Assembly (NCBI RefSeq): GCF_900188455.1
Contig: NZ_FZOL01000011.1
Location: 1-64,000 of the forward strand
DNA length: 64,000 nucleotides
Source of the DNA: Pseudomonas japonica
GTDB taxonomy: Bacteria; Pseudomonadota; Gammaproteobacteria; Pseudomonadales; Pseudomonadaceae
Direction of reading: 5' to 3'
This document shows positions 26,407-34,093 of the stretch, piece by piece (positions within the stretch are counted from its first letter, which is position 1; every line of letters begins with the position of its first letter). The translations under genes were made by a program, and so were the position numbers. The notes under the pieces were generated by a model. That model was not told where the DNA came from, made no database searches, and worked only from the letters and a program-made list of their open reading frames with translations.

Positions 26407-27831
26407 CTAACGCCGGGACAGTCGCGGATCGGAGGCGGACATCAGCTCCGGAGGCAGAAAGTCACGCTGCGGCTCGTAGTCGCTTTTCAGGTAGTCGGCG
26501 AGGGCCTGCAGGTCGTCGGCGGCGAGGCTGCCAGCCGCCTGTTTCAGGCGCAGGTTGTCGAGAATGAAGTCGTAGCGCGCGTTGTTGTAGTCGCGCACGG
26601 CCTTGAACAGCTGGCGCTGGGCATTGAGCACATCGACGGTGTTGCGCGTGCCGATATCGGCGCCGACCCTGGAGGCCTTCAGCGACTCCTGGCTCGACAG
26701 CACGGTCTGCCGACGCGCGTGGATCTGTTCGATATCGGAATTCACCGCGCGGAAGAAATTGCGTGTGTCGAGCACCACTTCCTGGCGCTGGTCCTCGCGC
26801 AGTTCTTCGCTCTGCACCAGGCGCTGGTAGGCCTCGCGGGCCTGCGAACTGGTGCGTCCGCCGCTGAACAGGGGAATGTTCATTTCCAGCGCGACACTGC
26901 TCTGCTCGACGTTGCCGCCATAGCCGTCGAGCCCGAAATCGCTGGGGTTGGTGTAGCCGAAGCTGTCGTTGTCGCCACGCCGCCAGGACACCACGGCATC
27001 GACGGTCGGCGCATGCCCGGCGCGACGCTGACTGAGGTTCTCCTGCGCGGCCTGCACCGCCAGGTTGCTGGCCAGCAACGTCAGGTTCTGCCGCAGTGCC
27101 ACCTCGACCCAGGCCTGGGTGTCGTCCGGTATCGGGGCCTGCACGGGCATCTGGTGACGCATGCCCTGGATGCTGGCGTAGGGTTTGCGGGTCAGGCGGA
27201 TCAGTTGCTCGAACGCATCGTCGACCTTGCGCTGCGCCAGTTTGCGGTTGGCCAGGGCATTGTCGTAGGCCGACTGGGCATCCAGCACATCGGTGATGCT
27301 CGACATCCCGCCCTTGAGCCGGGCCCGGGCCTGGTCGTGCTGCTGGCGGAACGCCGCTTCTTCGGCGAGCGAGGCGGCCAGTTCGTCGCCGGCGCGCAGG
27401 GTTTCGTAGTAGACCTCGGCGGTTTTCAGGATCAGCGCCTGCTCTTTCGCCGACAGCTCCAGCGCGGCTTGCGCGGTATCGGCCTTGGCGGCCTGCAGTT
27501 CGAACCAGAAGGCGGCATTGAACACCGGCTGCTTGAGGTTGGCCTGCAGGGTGCTGCCACTGCGTGCGCGGCTCAGCGCGGGTTGATCACGGGTCAGGCG
27601 GGTAGCTTCGAGGCTCGACCCGACACTCAGCGCCGGCAGCAGATTGGCCCGCGCCTGCGGCAGGGCTTCCTGACGCGCGGCGAAGTCGGCACGGGCGGCG
27701 GCGATCTCGGCATTGTGCTGGACCGCCTGGCGGTAGACGGCCATCAGCTCGGCGCGATCCGCGCCCTGCGCCGCGAACGCGCACGCGGAAAACAACCCGA
27801 CAAGAACGGCAACCCGTCGCACGGAAAACAT
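26407..27831 (-). CDS. TolC-family outer membrane channel of the type I secretion system
   Basis: The 474-residue outer membrane protein starts with a signal peptide (about 1-21, ending near AFAAQG). It contains two TolC-type repeats of long helices; family stretches include YEQLIRLTRKPY-like DDAFEQLIRLTRKPY near 195 and VGADIGTRNTVDVLNAQRQL near 395. The ATG at 27831 has AAGGAT upstream. It is the first gene of the operon (TolC, ABC exporter, adaptor; 34-bp then 0-bp gaps), so all three parts of a type I secretion machine are made together. It belongs to the AggA/LapE-like group that serves large adhesins or RTX proteins. Confidence 0.92.
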   Translation of the reverse strand: MFSVRRVAVLVGLFSACAFAAQGADRAELMAVYRQAVQHNAEIAAARADFAARQEALPQARANLLPALSVGSSLEATRLTRDQPALSRARSGSTLQANLKQPVFNAAFWFELQAAKADTAQAALELSAKEQALILKTAEVYYETLRAGDELAASLAEEAAFRQQHDQARARLKGGMSSITDVLDAQSAYDNALANRKLAQRKVDDAFEQLIRLTRKPYASIQGMRHQMPVQAPIPDDTQAWVEVALRQNLTLLASNLAVQAAQENLSQRRAGHAPTVDAVVSWRRGDNDSFGYTNPSDFGLDGYGGNVEQSSVALEMNIPLFSGGRTSSQAREAYQRLVQSEELREDQRQEVVLDTRNFFRAVNSDIEQIHARRQTVLSSQESLKASRVGADIGTRNTVDVLNAQRQLFKAVRDYNNARYDFILDNLRLKQAAGSLAADDLQALADYLKSDYEPQRDFLPPELMSASDPRLSRR

Positions 27832-27913
27832 GAACACATCCTTATGCACACGCCCAGGCATCCTGCTGATCAGAGAGATGGCTATCGCTCAGTGGGAATG
27901 TAGGTTTCCGGTT

Positions 27914-27930
27914 AATGGCATATAGCCATT
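27914..27930. promoter_or_regulatory. AATGGC-N5-GCCATT palindrome upstream of T1SS operon
   Basis: Six-base arms AATGGC and GCCATT flank ATATA, about 85 bp before the TolC start, inside the AT-rich promoter-like stretch 27890-27960. It is a candidate operator; no known family motif is recognised. Confidence 0.4.
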
Positions 27931-27991
27931 TGAATGGTTGAACTCTAAGCGATCGTTGTGTGCAAAGCAATTTGCCGGGGGGTGTCCATGT

Positions 27992-28486
27992 TTGGCGGGG
28001 AAAGCGCATCAGGGCTGCCAGATGCCTGTCTTGAGGCTTGCAGCGCTCTTGAGATCGAGCGCCGTCCGCACGGCGCTTCGCTGTGCATGACGATGCCTTT
28101 CGAGCGCCCTCAAGATCGAGCGCCGCCCGCGCGGCGCTTCGCGAGCAAGCTCGCTCCCACAGTTTGTTGCAACGCGCCATGGCCTGTGGGATTTGAGTTG
28201 TCAGCCCCTGGTGCTTGGCGATTTATTGCGGGGAGGCTGTTGGGCCCGACTTGATATCGCGTCGTGCAAACAAGGCGGTCAATGGCGGTCTATCAGACAT
28301 AGGTTCGTTGCAACAAACTGTGGGAGCGAGCTTGCTCGCGAAGCGCCGTGCGGACGGCGCTTGATCTCAAGGACGCTAGAAGAGCATCGTCATGCACAGC
28401 GATGCGCCGCGCGGGCGGCGCTCGATCTCACAGCCGCTACAACACTCAAGACAGGCACCTGGCGGCCTTCATGCGGTTTCCCGCCA
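27992..28486. repeat. Composite MITE-like intergenic repeat, copy 4
   Basis: Longest copy. Left end TGGCGGGGAAAGCGCATCA then GGGCTGCCAGATGCCTGTC; the right end is the inverse with TGGCGGGAAACCGCATGAA then GGCCGCCAGGTGCCTGTC. The two ends agree over about 45 bp. The centre (about 28167-28315) starts TTGCAACG, ends GTTGCAACAA and has the same orientation as copy 3. It lies between the T1SS promoter and the lipoprotein gene. The remaining part of the 785-bp gap shows no gene. Confidence 0.87.
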
Positions 28487-28616
28487 GGCCGTCGAAGCGG
28501 TGTAGATACCCATGCCTATCGATCCCATCGATACCCACCATCGCCAGCATCAAGTTCCCCCGTCCGGGCGCGGCGCAGAAGATAGCGACATCCGCTTCCA
28601 CGCCAAGGAACCCATC

Positions 28617-29219
28617 ATGAAAACCGGCATGATCGCCGCCCTCCTCGCCCTGCTGGCCGCCCTCGGTGGCTGCGCCGCTCCGGCAGCCAGTCAACCCGAC
28701 GGCCACTTCTATTCGGCCACCGAACTCTCCAGCGTGGCCCTGAGCCACGGCCAGCATGTGGCGGTCCTGCTCGGGCGCAATGCCGCGGCGACCCTCGACT
28801 ACCTGCAACGCCACCGCGACCAGGCCACCGCCGATACTCCGCGCTCCACGCCGGTGGCCACCCTCGGCGGCACCCAGGCCTACACCTGGCTGGCCCACTC
28901 GCTGGCGCAGCAGTTCGCCGAGGTGACCTTCTACGACGACCTCGACACCCTGCTCGCCGACCGCCCCGACGTGATCGTGCTGCTCGATGCCCAGAGCCAG
29001 CTGGCCAGTGCCGACAGCGAAGCGCTGCAGGCCCGCGTGGTCGCGCGCTTCTTCGATCGTCAACTGACCTACATCGGCCGCGCCGAAGGCAGCGCGCACA
29101 AGGACGTCGACAGCGCCAACCTGATGCGCCAACTGGATGAAGAGCAGGCCGTACAGGCCGATGCCCTGCGCCAGTTCGACCGTTCGTTGCAGAGCCTGCT
29201 GAAGCAGCCGGTGTCCTAG
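28617..29219 (+). CDS. Putative lipoprotein, function unknown
   Basis: The 200-residue protein starts with a lipoprotein signal (LLALLAALGGCAAPA; lipidated cysteine at about residue 19) and has a soluble, mixed helical domain containing repeated AAATLDYLQRHRDQATAD-type segments. It reads GQHVAVLLGRNAAATLDYL near 42 and DVIVLLDAQSQLAS near 122, suggesting an alpha/beta fold. The ATG at 28617 has AAGGAA 8 nt upstream; an in-frame ATG 105 bases earlier would bury the signal and is rejected. Asp at +4 or an inner-membrane retention signal is not obvious. No family is recognised; it stands alone between repeat copy 4 and a small membrane protein. Confidence 0.75.
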   Translation: MKTGMIAALLALLAALGGCAAPAASQPDGHFYSATELSSVALSHGQHVAVLLGRNAAATLDYLQRHRDQATADTPRSTPVATLGGTQAYTWLAHSLAQQFAEVTFYDDLDTLLADRPDVIVLLDAQSQLASADSEALQARVVARFFDRQLTYIGRAEGSAHKDVDSANLMRQLDEEQAVQADALRQFDRSLQSLLKQPVS

Positions 29220-29329
29220 GTTCTACTCGTCAGTTGCTGGTGTGACCCCAACCTCACCCAGGGACTATGCGACGTGACGCCACTCGGGCAATATTCTGTT
29301 ACAGGAATACATCACTGCTGGGAGGCCCC

Positions 29330-29500
29330 ATGTTCACCTTCTCTCGTCTCGCCCTGCTGCTCCTGGTAGTCGGCATGCTGCTGGGCGAAATCGTCCTGGC
29401 CAGCGTGGGCCTGGTGGGTGTATGCACCGCGGCGGTCCTCGCCGATCTGCGCCAGGATCCACCGGCACCGGAACCGACCACGGCGGATTTCCTCGCCTGA
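29330..29500 (+). CDS. Small hydrophobic membrane protein
   Basis: The predicted 56-residue protein consists of one or two hydrophobic helices (residues 5-38) and a short acidic, proline-rich tail (DPPAPEPTTADFLA). GGGAGG stands 5 nt before the ATG at 29330, and the reading frame shows normal GC-rich third positions. It precedes the MocA-like gene by 62 bp on the same strand and may share its transcript. No family is recognised. Confidence 0.55.
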   Translation: MFTFSRLALLLLVVGMLLGEIVLASVGLVGVCTAAVLADLRQDPPAPEPTTADFLA

Positions 29501-29562
29501 CGCGGCATTCACCCCGCCCCCTTCTCCTGCTGAAGCACCGCCCAGGCCCGGGAGGCCAAGCC

Positions 29563-30171
29563 ATGCATTCAAACGACATGACCCAGCGCTGCGTGGCCCT
29601 GGTTCTCGCCGCCGGGCGCGGGCGTCGCTTCGGCAGTGACAAGCGGGTCGCGCTGCTGCCGTCCGGGACGCGGATGCTGGCGGCGACCCTGGCGCGGGCC
29701 CTGGAAGCCTTCCCGAACGTCTGGGTAGTGCTGCGCCCGGACGATGATCCGCTGGCGCTGGGGCTGGACCCGCGGGTAACGGTAGTTCGCGCCGAGCACG
29801 CGGATGAAGGCATGGGCGCGAGCCTGGCGGCCGGAGTGCGGGCGCTTGAGGGCACGGAGTTCGAGGCGGTGGCGGTGCTGTTGGGGGACATGCCGTGGAT
29901 CGAGCCTGGGACGTTGGAGAGCTTGCGGGATCTGGCGGAGGTCGGGCGGATCGTGGTGCCGACGTTTCTGGACCAGCGGGGGCATCCGGTGCTGTTCGGC
30001 CGGCGGTTCTGGCCCGGTTTGAGTGACCTGCGGGGGGATCAGGGCGGGAAGCGGGTCATGCAGGAGAACGCGGGGGATTGTCTGCTGGTGGCGTTGGATG
30101 ATGAGGGGGTTGTTCGGGATGTGGATGTTTCGCCGGCAGTGCCGTCGAGTTCCCTTCCAGGGACTCGGTAG
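29563..30171 (+). CDS. MocA-like molybdenum cofactor nucleotidyltransferase
   Basis: The 202-residue protein is a MobA/MocA-type NTP transferase. The nucleotide-binding loop LAAGRGRRFGSDKR is at about 16-29. Then follow EGMGASLAAGVRAL near 86, the metal-binding AVLLGDMPWIEP near 105 and GHPVLFGRRFWP near 141. MocA attaches CMP to molybdopterin to give the MCD cofactor used by xanthine-oxidase-family enzymes such as the hydroxylase encoded at 17463-19694, so it probably serves that enzyme. A MobA-like role cannot be excluded. GGGAGG precedes the ATG. Confidence 0.85.
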   Translation: MHSNDMTQRCVALVLAAGRGRRFGSDKRVALLPSGTRMLAATLARALEAFPNVWVVLRPDDDPLALGLDPRVTVVRAEHADEGMGASLAAGVRALEGTEFEAVAVLLGDMPWIEPGTLESLRDLAEVGRIVVPTFLDQRGHPVLFGRRFWPGLSDLRGDQGGKRVMQENAGDCLLVALDDEGVVRDVDVSPAVPSSSLPGTR

Positions 30172-30293
30172 CGTGTCGCATATAGCGACAATGCTTCATC
30201 AACATCCGACTTTTTTGTAGGCAATTTCCCAAGCATAATCCCGCGCCGTATCAAGCGTTGCGCTCCTGGAAATCAGTGCCTACTCTCCGCCAG

Positions 30294-30527
30294 TCGCTGC
30301 ATATCAGCGATCAGGTTTGGTCACCTGGCAAATCCGAAGCGCACAAGCGTCCATCCGTTTCAGCGGGCGCTTTTTTGTGGCTGCTGTTTCTCTATGGCGG
30401 CTGTGCGCAGGGCGCTTTCGAGCGCGCCGGGTTTGCCTCGGGTCCCGGTTGACCAACCTGCGTACAGTCGCCACCCATCGTTTGGTCACGACGTGGCGCC
30501 TCCGATCAAATGCGAGGAGATACACGA
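30294..30527 (+). ncRNA. Highly structured leader or small RNA upstream of DUF6124-like gene
   Basis: Several stems stack up in the 356-bp gap before the ATG at 30528. H1: TCGCTG/CAGCGA (30294-30310). H2: CAGGT-TTGGTC-ACCTG (30312-30327). A terminator-like hairpin lies at 30345-30376. A 16-bp stem with two G-U pairs (30396-30411 with 30457-30472) encloses GCGCT-TTCG-AGCGC and CCGGG...CCCGG, i.e. a three-way junction. H3: TCGT-TTGGTC-ACGA (30478-30491) repeats the H2 loop. GACCAA (30451-30456), single-stranded at the junction, is the exact complement of both TTGGTC loops. Wobble pairs point to RNA rather than DNA function. No known RNA family is claimed. Confidence 0.55.
30345..30376 (+). terminator. 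Intrinsic terminator or attenuator in the leader
   Basis: AAGCGTCC (30345-30352) pairs with GGGCGCTT (30365-30372), with one G-U, and is followed by a run of T to 30376. This has all the parts of a rho-independent terminator and lies 150 bp before the next start codon, so it either ends a small RNA begun near 30245 or attenuates the DUF6124-like gene. Confidence 0.65.
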
Positions 30528-30827
30528 ATGATTAAGCCTGTTCCTGATCCACCGCTACCCACCACCGCCCACACCCACTTCGCCACCTGCAACGGCCACC
30601 ATCCCCCGCTGCTCGCCGTATGCGACGGCGCCTCCATGGAGGATGCCCTGGTGCATCTGTCGACCTCCCTGACATCGGCGTATGAAACCAACTTCCAGGT
30701 CTGCGAATCGGCGGATCCGCCCACCTGCGGCCTGGCCTGGGCGACCCAGCATTCGCTGGAAATCGCTCTGGCGCTGGTGGATTCGCTGTTGAAGGGATGC
30801 CTGAAGAAGGCCGAGGTTGCCGAATAG
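30528..30827 (+). CDS. DUF6124 (DUF3077)-like small protein
   Basis: The 99-residue protein resembles the small Pseudomonas DUF6124/DUF3077 family: a proline-rich start (MIKPVPDPP), then CDGASMEDALVHLSTSLTSA and an Ala/Leu-rich C-terminal helix (LEIALALVDSLLKG). The family has no established function. GAGGAG lies 8 nt before the ATG. It is unusual in having a long, highly structured leader with an internal terminator, suggesting RNA-level control. A REP doublet follows it. Confidence 0.65.
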   Translation: MIKPVPDPPLPTTAHTHFATCNGHHPPLLAVCDGASMEDALVHLSTSLTSAYETNFQVCESADPPTCGLAWATQHSLEIALALVDSLLKGCLKKAEVAE

Positions 30828-30860
30828 CCGATGCGGCCTTTGTCGGTCTGACGCTGAACC

Positions 30861-30991
30861 TGTAGGAGCTGGCTTGCCTGCGATCGGCGGCGCAGCCGTC
30901 GTAAACCCTGAGTCCGCGGTGGGCCTGGCACCCTGTGGATACTGGTTTTACGACTGCTTTGCAGCCGATCGCAGGCAAGCCAGCTCCTACG
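30861..30991. repeat. REP doublet (class TGTAGGAGCTGGCTTGCCTGC)
   Basis: Inverted arms GTAGGAGCTGGCTTGCCTGC + GATCGG (30862-30887) and their exact complement (30965-30990) flank an imperfectly paired inner region (GCAGCCGTCGTAAA against TTTACGACTGCTTTGC). It is a REPIN-type element between the DUF6124-like gene and the convergent hypothetical gene. Confidence 0.85.
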
Positions 30992-31051
30992 GGGATCGGT
31001 GTACGCCGATTGGACATACGCCGATTGGCAAACCTGCACTTCGTACCGAAC

Positions 31052-31660
31052 CTAAAGCTTCACATACCCCGCCGCCCGATTATCCGCCTCATGTTCCTCG
31101 CCCTTCTTCACGCTGCAGCACAGGCAGAACACCAGCAAATCGGCGTAACTGCCCTTCATCGCCAGGCTCAGATAACGAAAGACATCGGCCAACTTCGCGG
31201 CACCCTGCAGGCACACCACACCCACATCATCCGCCGCGCCGCCTTCGGTGTAGAAGGTGTTGAGCATCTCCTCGCAGAAGTCGACATTCAGGTCATCCAC
31301 CGTCAGGTCGATGTTGGGGATTTCATTCACGCTCTTGCTCAGCAACGGCGTGGTCAGCGAGTCGGACATGGAACCGGGACGGGGGGTGCTGCTGATTGCG
31401 TAATGGGTACTCTGGGTCAGCCCGATGGGAATGCCGTGGCGGTAGTGGTTATAGATCGACTTCAAGGGAAAGCCGGTATCCCCTTGATACCAACCGTAGT
31501 TGTCGATACCCCAAGGGAAATTGACTTCCATGTTGACCACGAACTTGCCGGCGACCTTGGTGCCATGCCCGATGATGAAGAACGTCGAGATATCGGCGAG
31601 GTCGAGGGTGTCCTTGATCAACACCACCACTTTGCCGCCAATGGAAATCCGTTTGGCCAT
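31052..31660 (-). CDS. Hypothetical protein, divergent from ModE-linked TonB operon
   Basis: The 202-residue soluble protein has no recognised family. It lacks a signal peptide or membrane helix. It opens with a beta-rich half (KVVVLIKDTLDLADISTFFI, KVAGKFVVNMEVNFPWGIDN) and ends with a helical, cysteine-containing part (SYADLLVFCLCCSVKKGE). The start MAKRIS at 31660 is chosen because AGGGAG lies 7 nt upstream; a longer in-frame start has none. A ModE-type palindrome is centred about 170 bp upstream, so it may share metal-dependent control with the divergent receptor operon. Its cysteine content (CEEML, VVCLQ, FCLCC) would allow metal binding, but this is speculation. Confidence 0.65.
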   Translation of the reverse strand: MAKRISIGGKVVVLIKDTLDLADISTFFIIGHGTKVAGKFVVNMEVNFPWGIDNYGWYQGDTGFPLKSIYNHYRHGIPIGLTQSTHYAISSTPRPGSMSDSLTTPLLSKSVNEIPNIDLTVDDLNVDFCEEMLNTFYTEGGAADDVGVVCLQGAAKLADVFRYLSLAMKGSYADLLVFCLCCSVKKGEEHEADNRAAGYVKL

Positions 31661-31817
31661 TGCATCGCTCCCTGTGATTGACACTGCGCACGTGCTGTCG
31701 CGCCTAGCACGCTAGTCCAAATATCAAAACGCCACAATGCGCGCGCAAAGTTTCCCCCTGCCCGCCCCGCCTCGTCCGACGCCAAACGCCCTGGATGCAC
31801 TGCCATCACGACAGCAT

Positions 31818-31841
31818 CGTTATATATTTCAATATACAGCG
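31818..31841. promoter_or_regulatory. ModE-type palindrome, distal site
   Basis: CGTTATATA-N6-TATACAGCG. The half-sites CGTTATATA and CGCTGTATA (inverted right half) match at 7 of 9 bases and fit the known ModE pattern CGnTATATA-N6-TATATAnCG from E. coli modA and relatives. It lies about 158 bp before the start of the leftward hypothetical gene. Confidence 0.68.
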
Positions 31842-31965
31842 TTGTCAGCGGGCGCTCGGCAGCGCTAGTATTCGCCGCGGTCCGGTTTCCATCGGACCGC
31901 CATCCGCAATGATTCCAATGGTTCGACGTCTTCGGGGAGGAAGGCCCGGGCTGTTTTGCGGGTAT

Positions 31966-31989
31966 CGCTGTATATAAAAATACATAACG
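31966..31989. promoter_or_regulatory. ModE-type palindrome, proximal to TonB receptor
   Basis: CGCTGTATA-N6-TACATAACG. It uses the same two 9-bp half-site types as the site at 31818 in reverse order; the right half TACATAACG equals the right half I recall for the E. coli modA operator. It ends 61 bp before the receptor start and covers the likely core promoter, so a repressor role is plausible. Confidence 0.72.
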
Positions 31990-32050
31990 AAACAGGTCGT
32001 TTCCGTTTTCAATGCCGCAACGGACTACGACCTCTGCACACGGAGCAGTC

Positions 32051-34093
32051 ATGCAGCCCTTCACCCCCCGTACCCTGGTGCTGGCCATCGCCGCCATCGG
32101 CGTCCCGTCCGCCTTCGCCGACGACAGCAAACCCTTCAGCCTCGGCGAAATCCGCATTGCCGCCCCACAGGATGACAAGCTCGCCACCGGCAGCAGCGTG
32201 GTCGAGTTGCAGGACATCCGCCTGCACGACCGGGAAACCGTCGACCGCGCCCTGGCCCTGGCCCCCGGCGTCAATCAGAGCTACATCGGCGGTCGCGCCG
32301 AACAAGTGGTCTACGTGCGCGGCTTTGACCGCCTGCAAGTGCCGGTGTACATCGACGGCATCCCCACCTACGTGCCCTACGACGGCAATATCGACCTCGG
32401 CCGGTTCACCACCTACGACCTGTCGCGCATCGAAGTGGCCAAGGGCTTCGCCTCGCTGCTCTATGGCCCCAACACCCTGGGCGGCGCGATCAACCTGGTC
32501 ACCCGGCGCCCCACCCAGGCCTTCGAAGGCGAAGTCGGCGGCGGCCTGGAGCTGACCGACCACGGCAACGTCAATGCGTATCGCAGCTACGCCAACGTCG
32601 GCAGCAACCAGGGCAACTGGTGGATGCAGGGCGGCGTGTCCTACGTCGACTACGACTACACCCTGCTGCCGGACGACTTCGAACCAACCAACAACCAGCA
32701 AGGCAACGGCCGCCGCGAGAACAGCGACAAGCGCGACGGCAAGTTCAGCTTCAAGCTCGGCTTCACCCCCAACGAGACCGACGAATACGTCCTCGGCTAC
32801 GTCCAGCAGGAGGGCCGCAAGGGCCAGCCGCCCTACGCCGGCGACCTGCCCGCCACCGGCCAGCGCAAGCGCTGGTGGGAATGGCCGCAGTGGGACAAGA
32901 CCAGCCTGTTCCTCGCCACCAACACCCGTTTCGGCGAGCACGGCCTGAAGACCCGGGTCTACCACGACACCTTCAAGAACTCGCTGGAAAACTTCGTCTA
33001 CAACAACGGCATCCCTGGCGCCCTGCAAAGCGGCTTCCCGAGCAAGTACGACGACGAATCCAGCGGTTTCTCCGTCGAAGGCGACCTGGCCCTGACCGAG
33101 GGCAACCGCCTGGGCGTGGCCTACCACTTCAAGGAAGACGTGCACCGCTCCCGCGACGGCAGCGACCCGCAGACCCACTTCCGCGACCAGACCCAGTCCA
33201 TCGCCCTGGAAGACACCCTGCGCCTGAACGAGATCTTCAGCCTGGTCGGCGGCGTCTCGTACAACTACCGCAAGAGCCTGGACGCCGAGAACTACGGGAC
33301 CAACAGCACCTCGCCACGACGCAAGACCCTGTACGACGAACCCACCGGCAGCGACGACGCGGTCAACAGCCAGCTCGGCCTGTTCATCAACACCGGGCCG
33401 CTGCTGGACATCGAGCACAATGGCCAGGTGCGCCTGACCGTGTCGCGCAAGAGCCGCTTCGCGACGATCAAGGACCGCTATTCGACCCGCTTCGGCACGG
33501 TCATTCCCAGCCCCGACCTGAAATCGGAACGCGCCACCCACTACGAGTTGGGCTACAGCGGTGCGCTGACGTCGCAATGGAGCCTGGACGCGGCGTTGTT
33601 CGTGGCCAATATCGAGGACTCGATCCAGCAGGTCACGGTCCCGGCGCAGCTCAATTGCGCGGCACCGTGCGGGCAGTACCAGAACATCGCCAAGGCCCGC
33701 AACCAGGGCGTCGAGCTGGGCCTGAAGGGCGATCTCGGCGACTGGGAGCTGGGCGCCAGCTACACCTTCCTCGACCGCGAGAACCGCAGCAATCCCGAAC
33801 TGCACCCGATCGATACGCCCCGCCACAACCTGTTCGCCTCGGCCACCTGGAACCACGACGCCTGGCGCCTGACCGGCAGCGCCGAAGCGGCGTCGAAGCG
33901 CTACAACGTCTCGGACGGCACGCAGATGTCCGGCGGCTACGCGGTGTACAACTTCAAGAGCGGCTACCGCTTCAGCAACGACGTGCTGATCGAGGCCGGG
34001 GTGCGCAACCTGTTCGACCGTCTCTACGCGTACAGCGAGGGCTACCCGGAGATCGGCCGCAACTACTTCGTGCAATTCAATGTTCCGCTGTAA
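32051..34093 (+). CDS. TonB-dependent receptor without STN domain (possible molybdate/molybdophore receptor)
   Basis: The 680-residue outer membrane receptor has a signal peptide (about 1-23, ending PSAFA), a plug domain (about 45-160; VVYVRGFDRLQVPVYIDGIP, SLLYGPNTLGGAINLVTRRP) and a 22-strand barrel ending in phenylalanine-containing RNYFVQFNVPL. The start at 32051 follows CGGAG; a longer in-frame start would precede the signal peptide. It lacks the N-terminal STN signalling domain and any sigma/anti-sigma partner, unlike the receptors at 54281 and 60920. Two ModE-type operators lie upstream, suggesting control by molybdate rather than iron. Its stop overlaps the next gene by 14 bp. The ligand is unproven. 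Confidence 0.88.
   Translation: MQPFTPRTLVLAIAAIGVPSAFADDSKPFSLGEIRIAAPQDDKLATGSSVVELQDIRLHDRETVDRALALAPGVNQSYIGGRAEQVVYVRGFDRLQVPVYIDGIPTYVPYDGNIDLGRFTTYDLSRIEVAKGFASLLYGPNTLGGAINLVTRRPTQAFEGEVGGGLELTDHGNVNAYRSYANVGSNQGNWWMQGGVSYVDYDYTLLPDDFEPTNNQQGNGRRENSDKRDGKFSFKLGFTPNETDEYVLGYVQQEGRKGQPPYAGDLPATGQRKRWWEWPQWDKTSLFLATNTRFGEHGLKTRVYHDTFKNSLENFVYNNGIPGALQSGFPSKYDDESSGFSVEGDLALTEGNRLGVAYHFKEDVHRSRDGSDPQTHFRDQTQSIALEDTLRLNEIFSLVGGVSYNYRKSLDAENYGTNSTSPRRKTLYDEPTGSDDAVNSQLGLFINTGPLLDIEHNGQVRLTVSRKSRFATIKDRYSTRFGTVIPSPDLKSERATHYELGYSGALTSQWSLDAALFVANIEDSIQQVTVPAQLNCAAPCGQYQNIAKARNQGVELGLKGDLGDWELGASYTFLDRENRSNPELHPIDTPRHNLFASATWNHDAWRLTGSAEAASKRYNVSDGTQMSGGYAVYNFKSGYRFSNDVLIEAGVRNLFDRLYAYSEGYPEIGRNYFVQFNVPL

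Noticed and set aside
11047..28616. CRISPR array as an explanation for the repeated blocks
   Set aside because: Repeats are hundreds of bases long, palindromic and kilobases apart, without regular spacers or cas genes.
31818..31989. Reading the two palindromes as Fur or Zur boxes
   Set aside because: The 9-6-9 layout with CGTTAT/ATAACG ends fits ModE far better; GATAAT-type Fur or GTTATA-ATAAC Zur symmetry is not met.
32009..34075. Leftward open frame antisense to the TonB receptor
   Set aside because: The receptor frame has signal peptide, plug and barrel signatures; the antisense frame has no ribosome site or recognisable domain.
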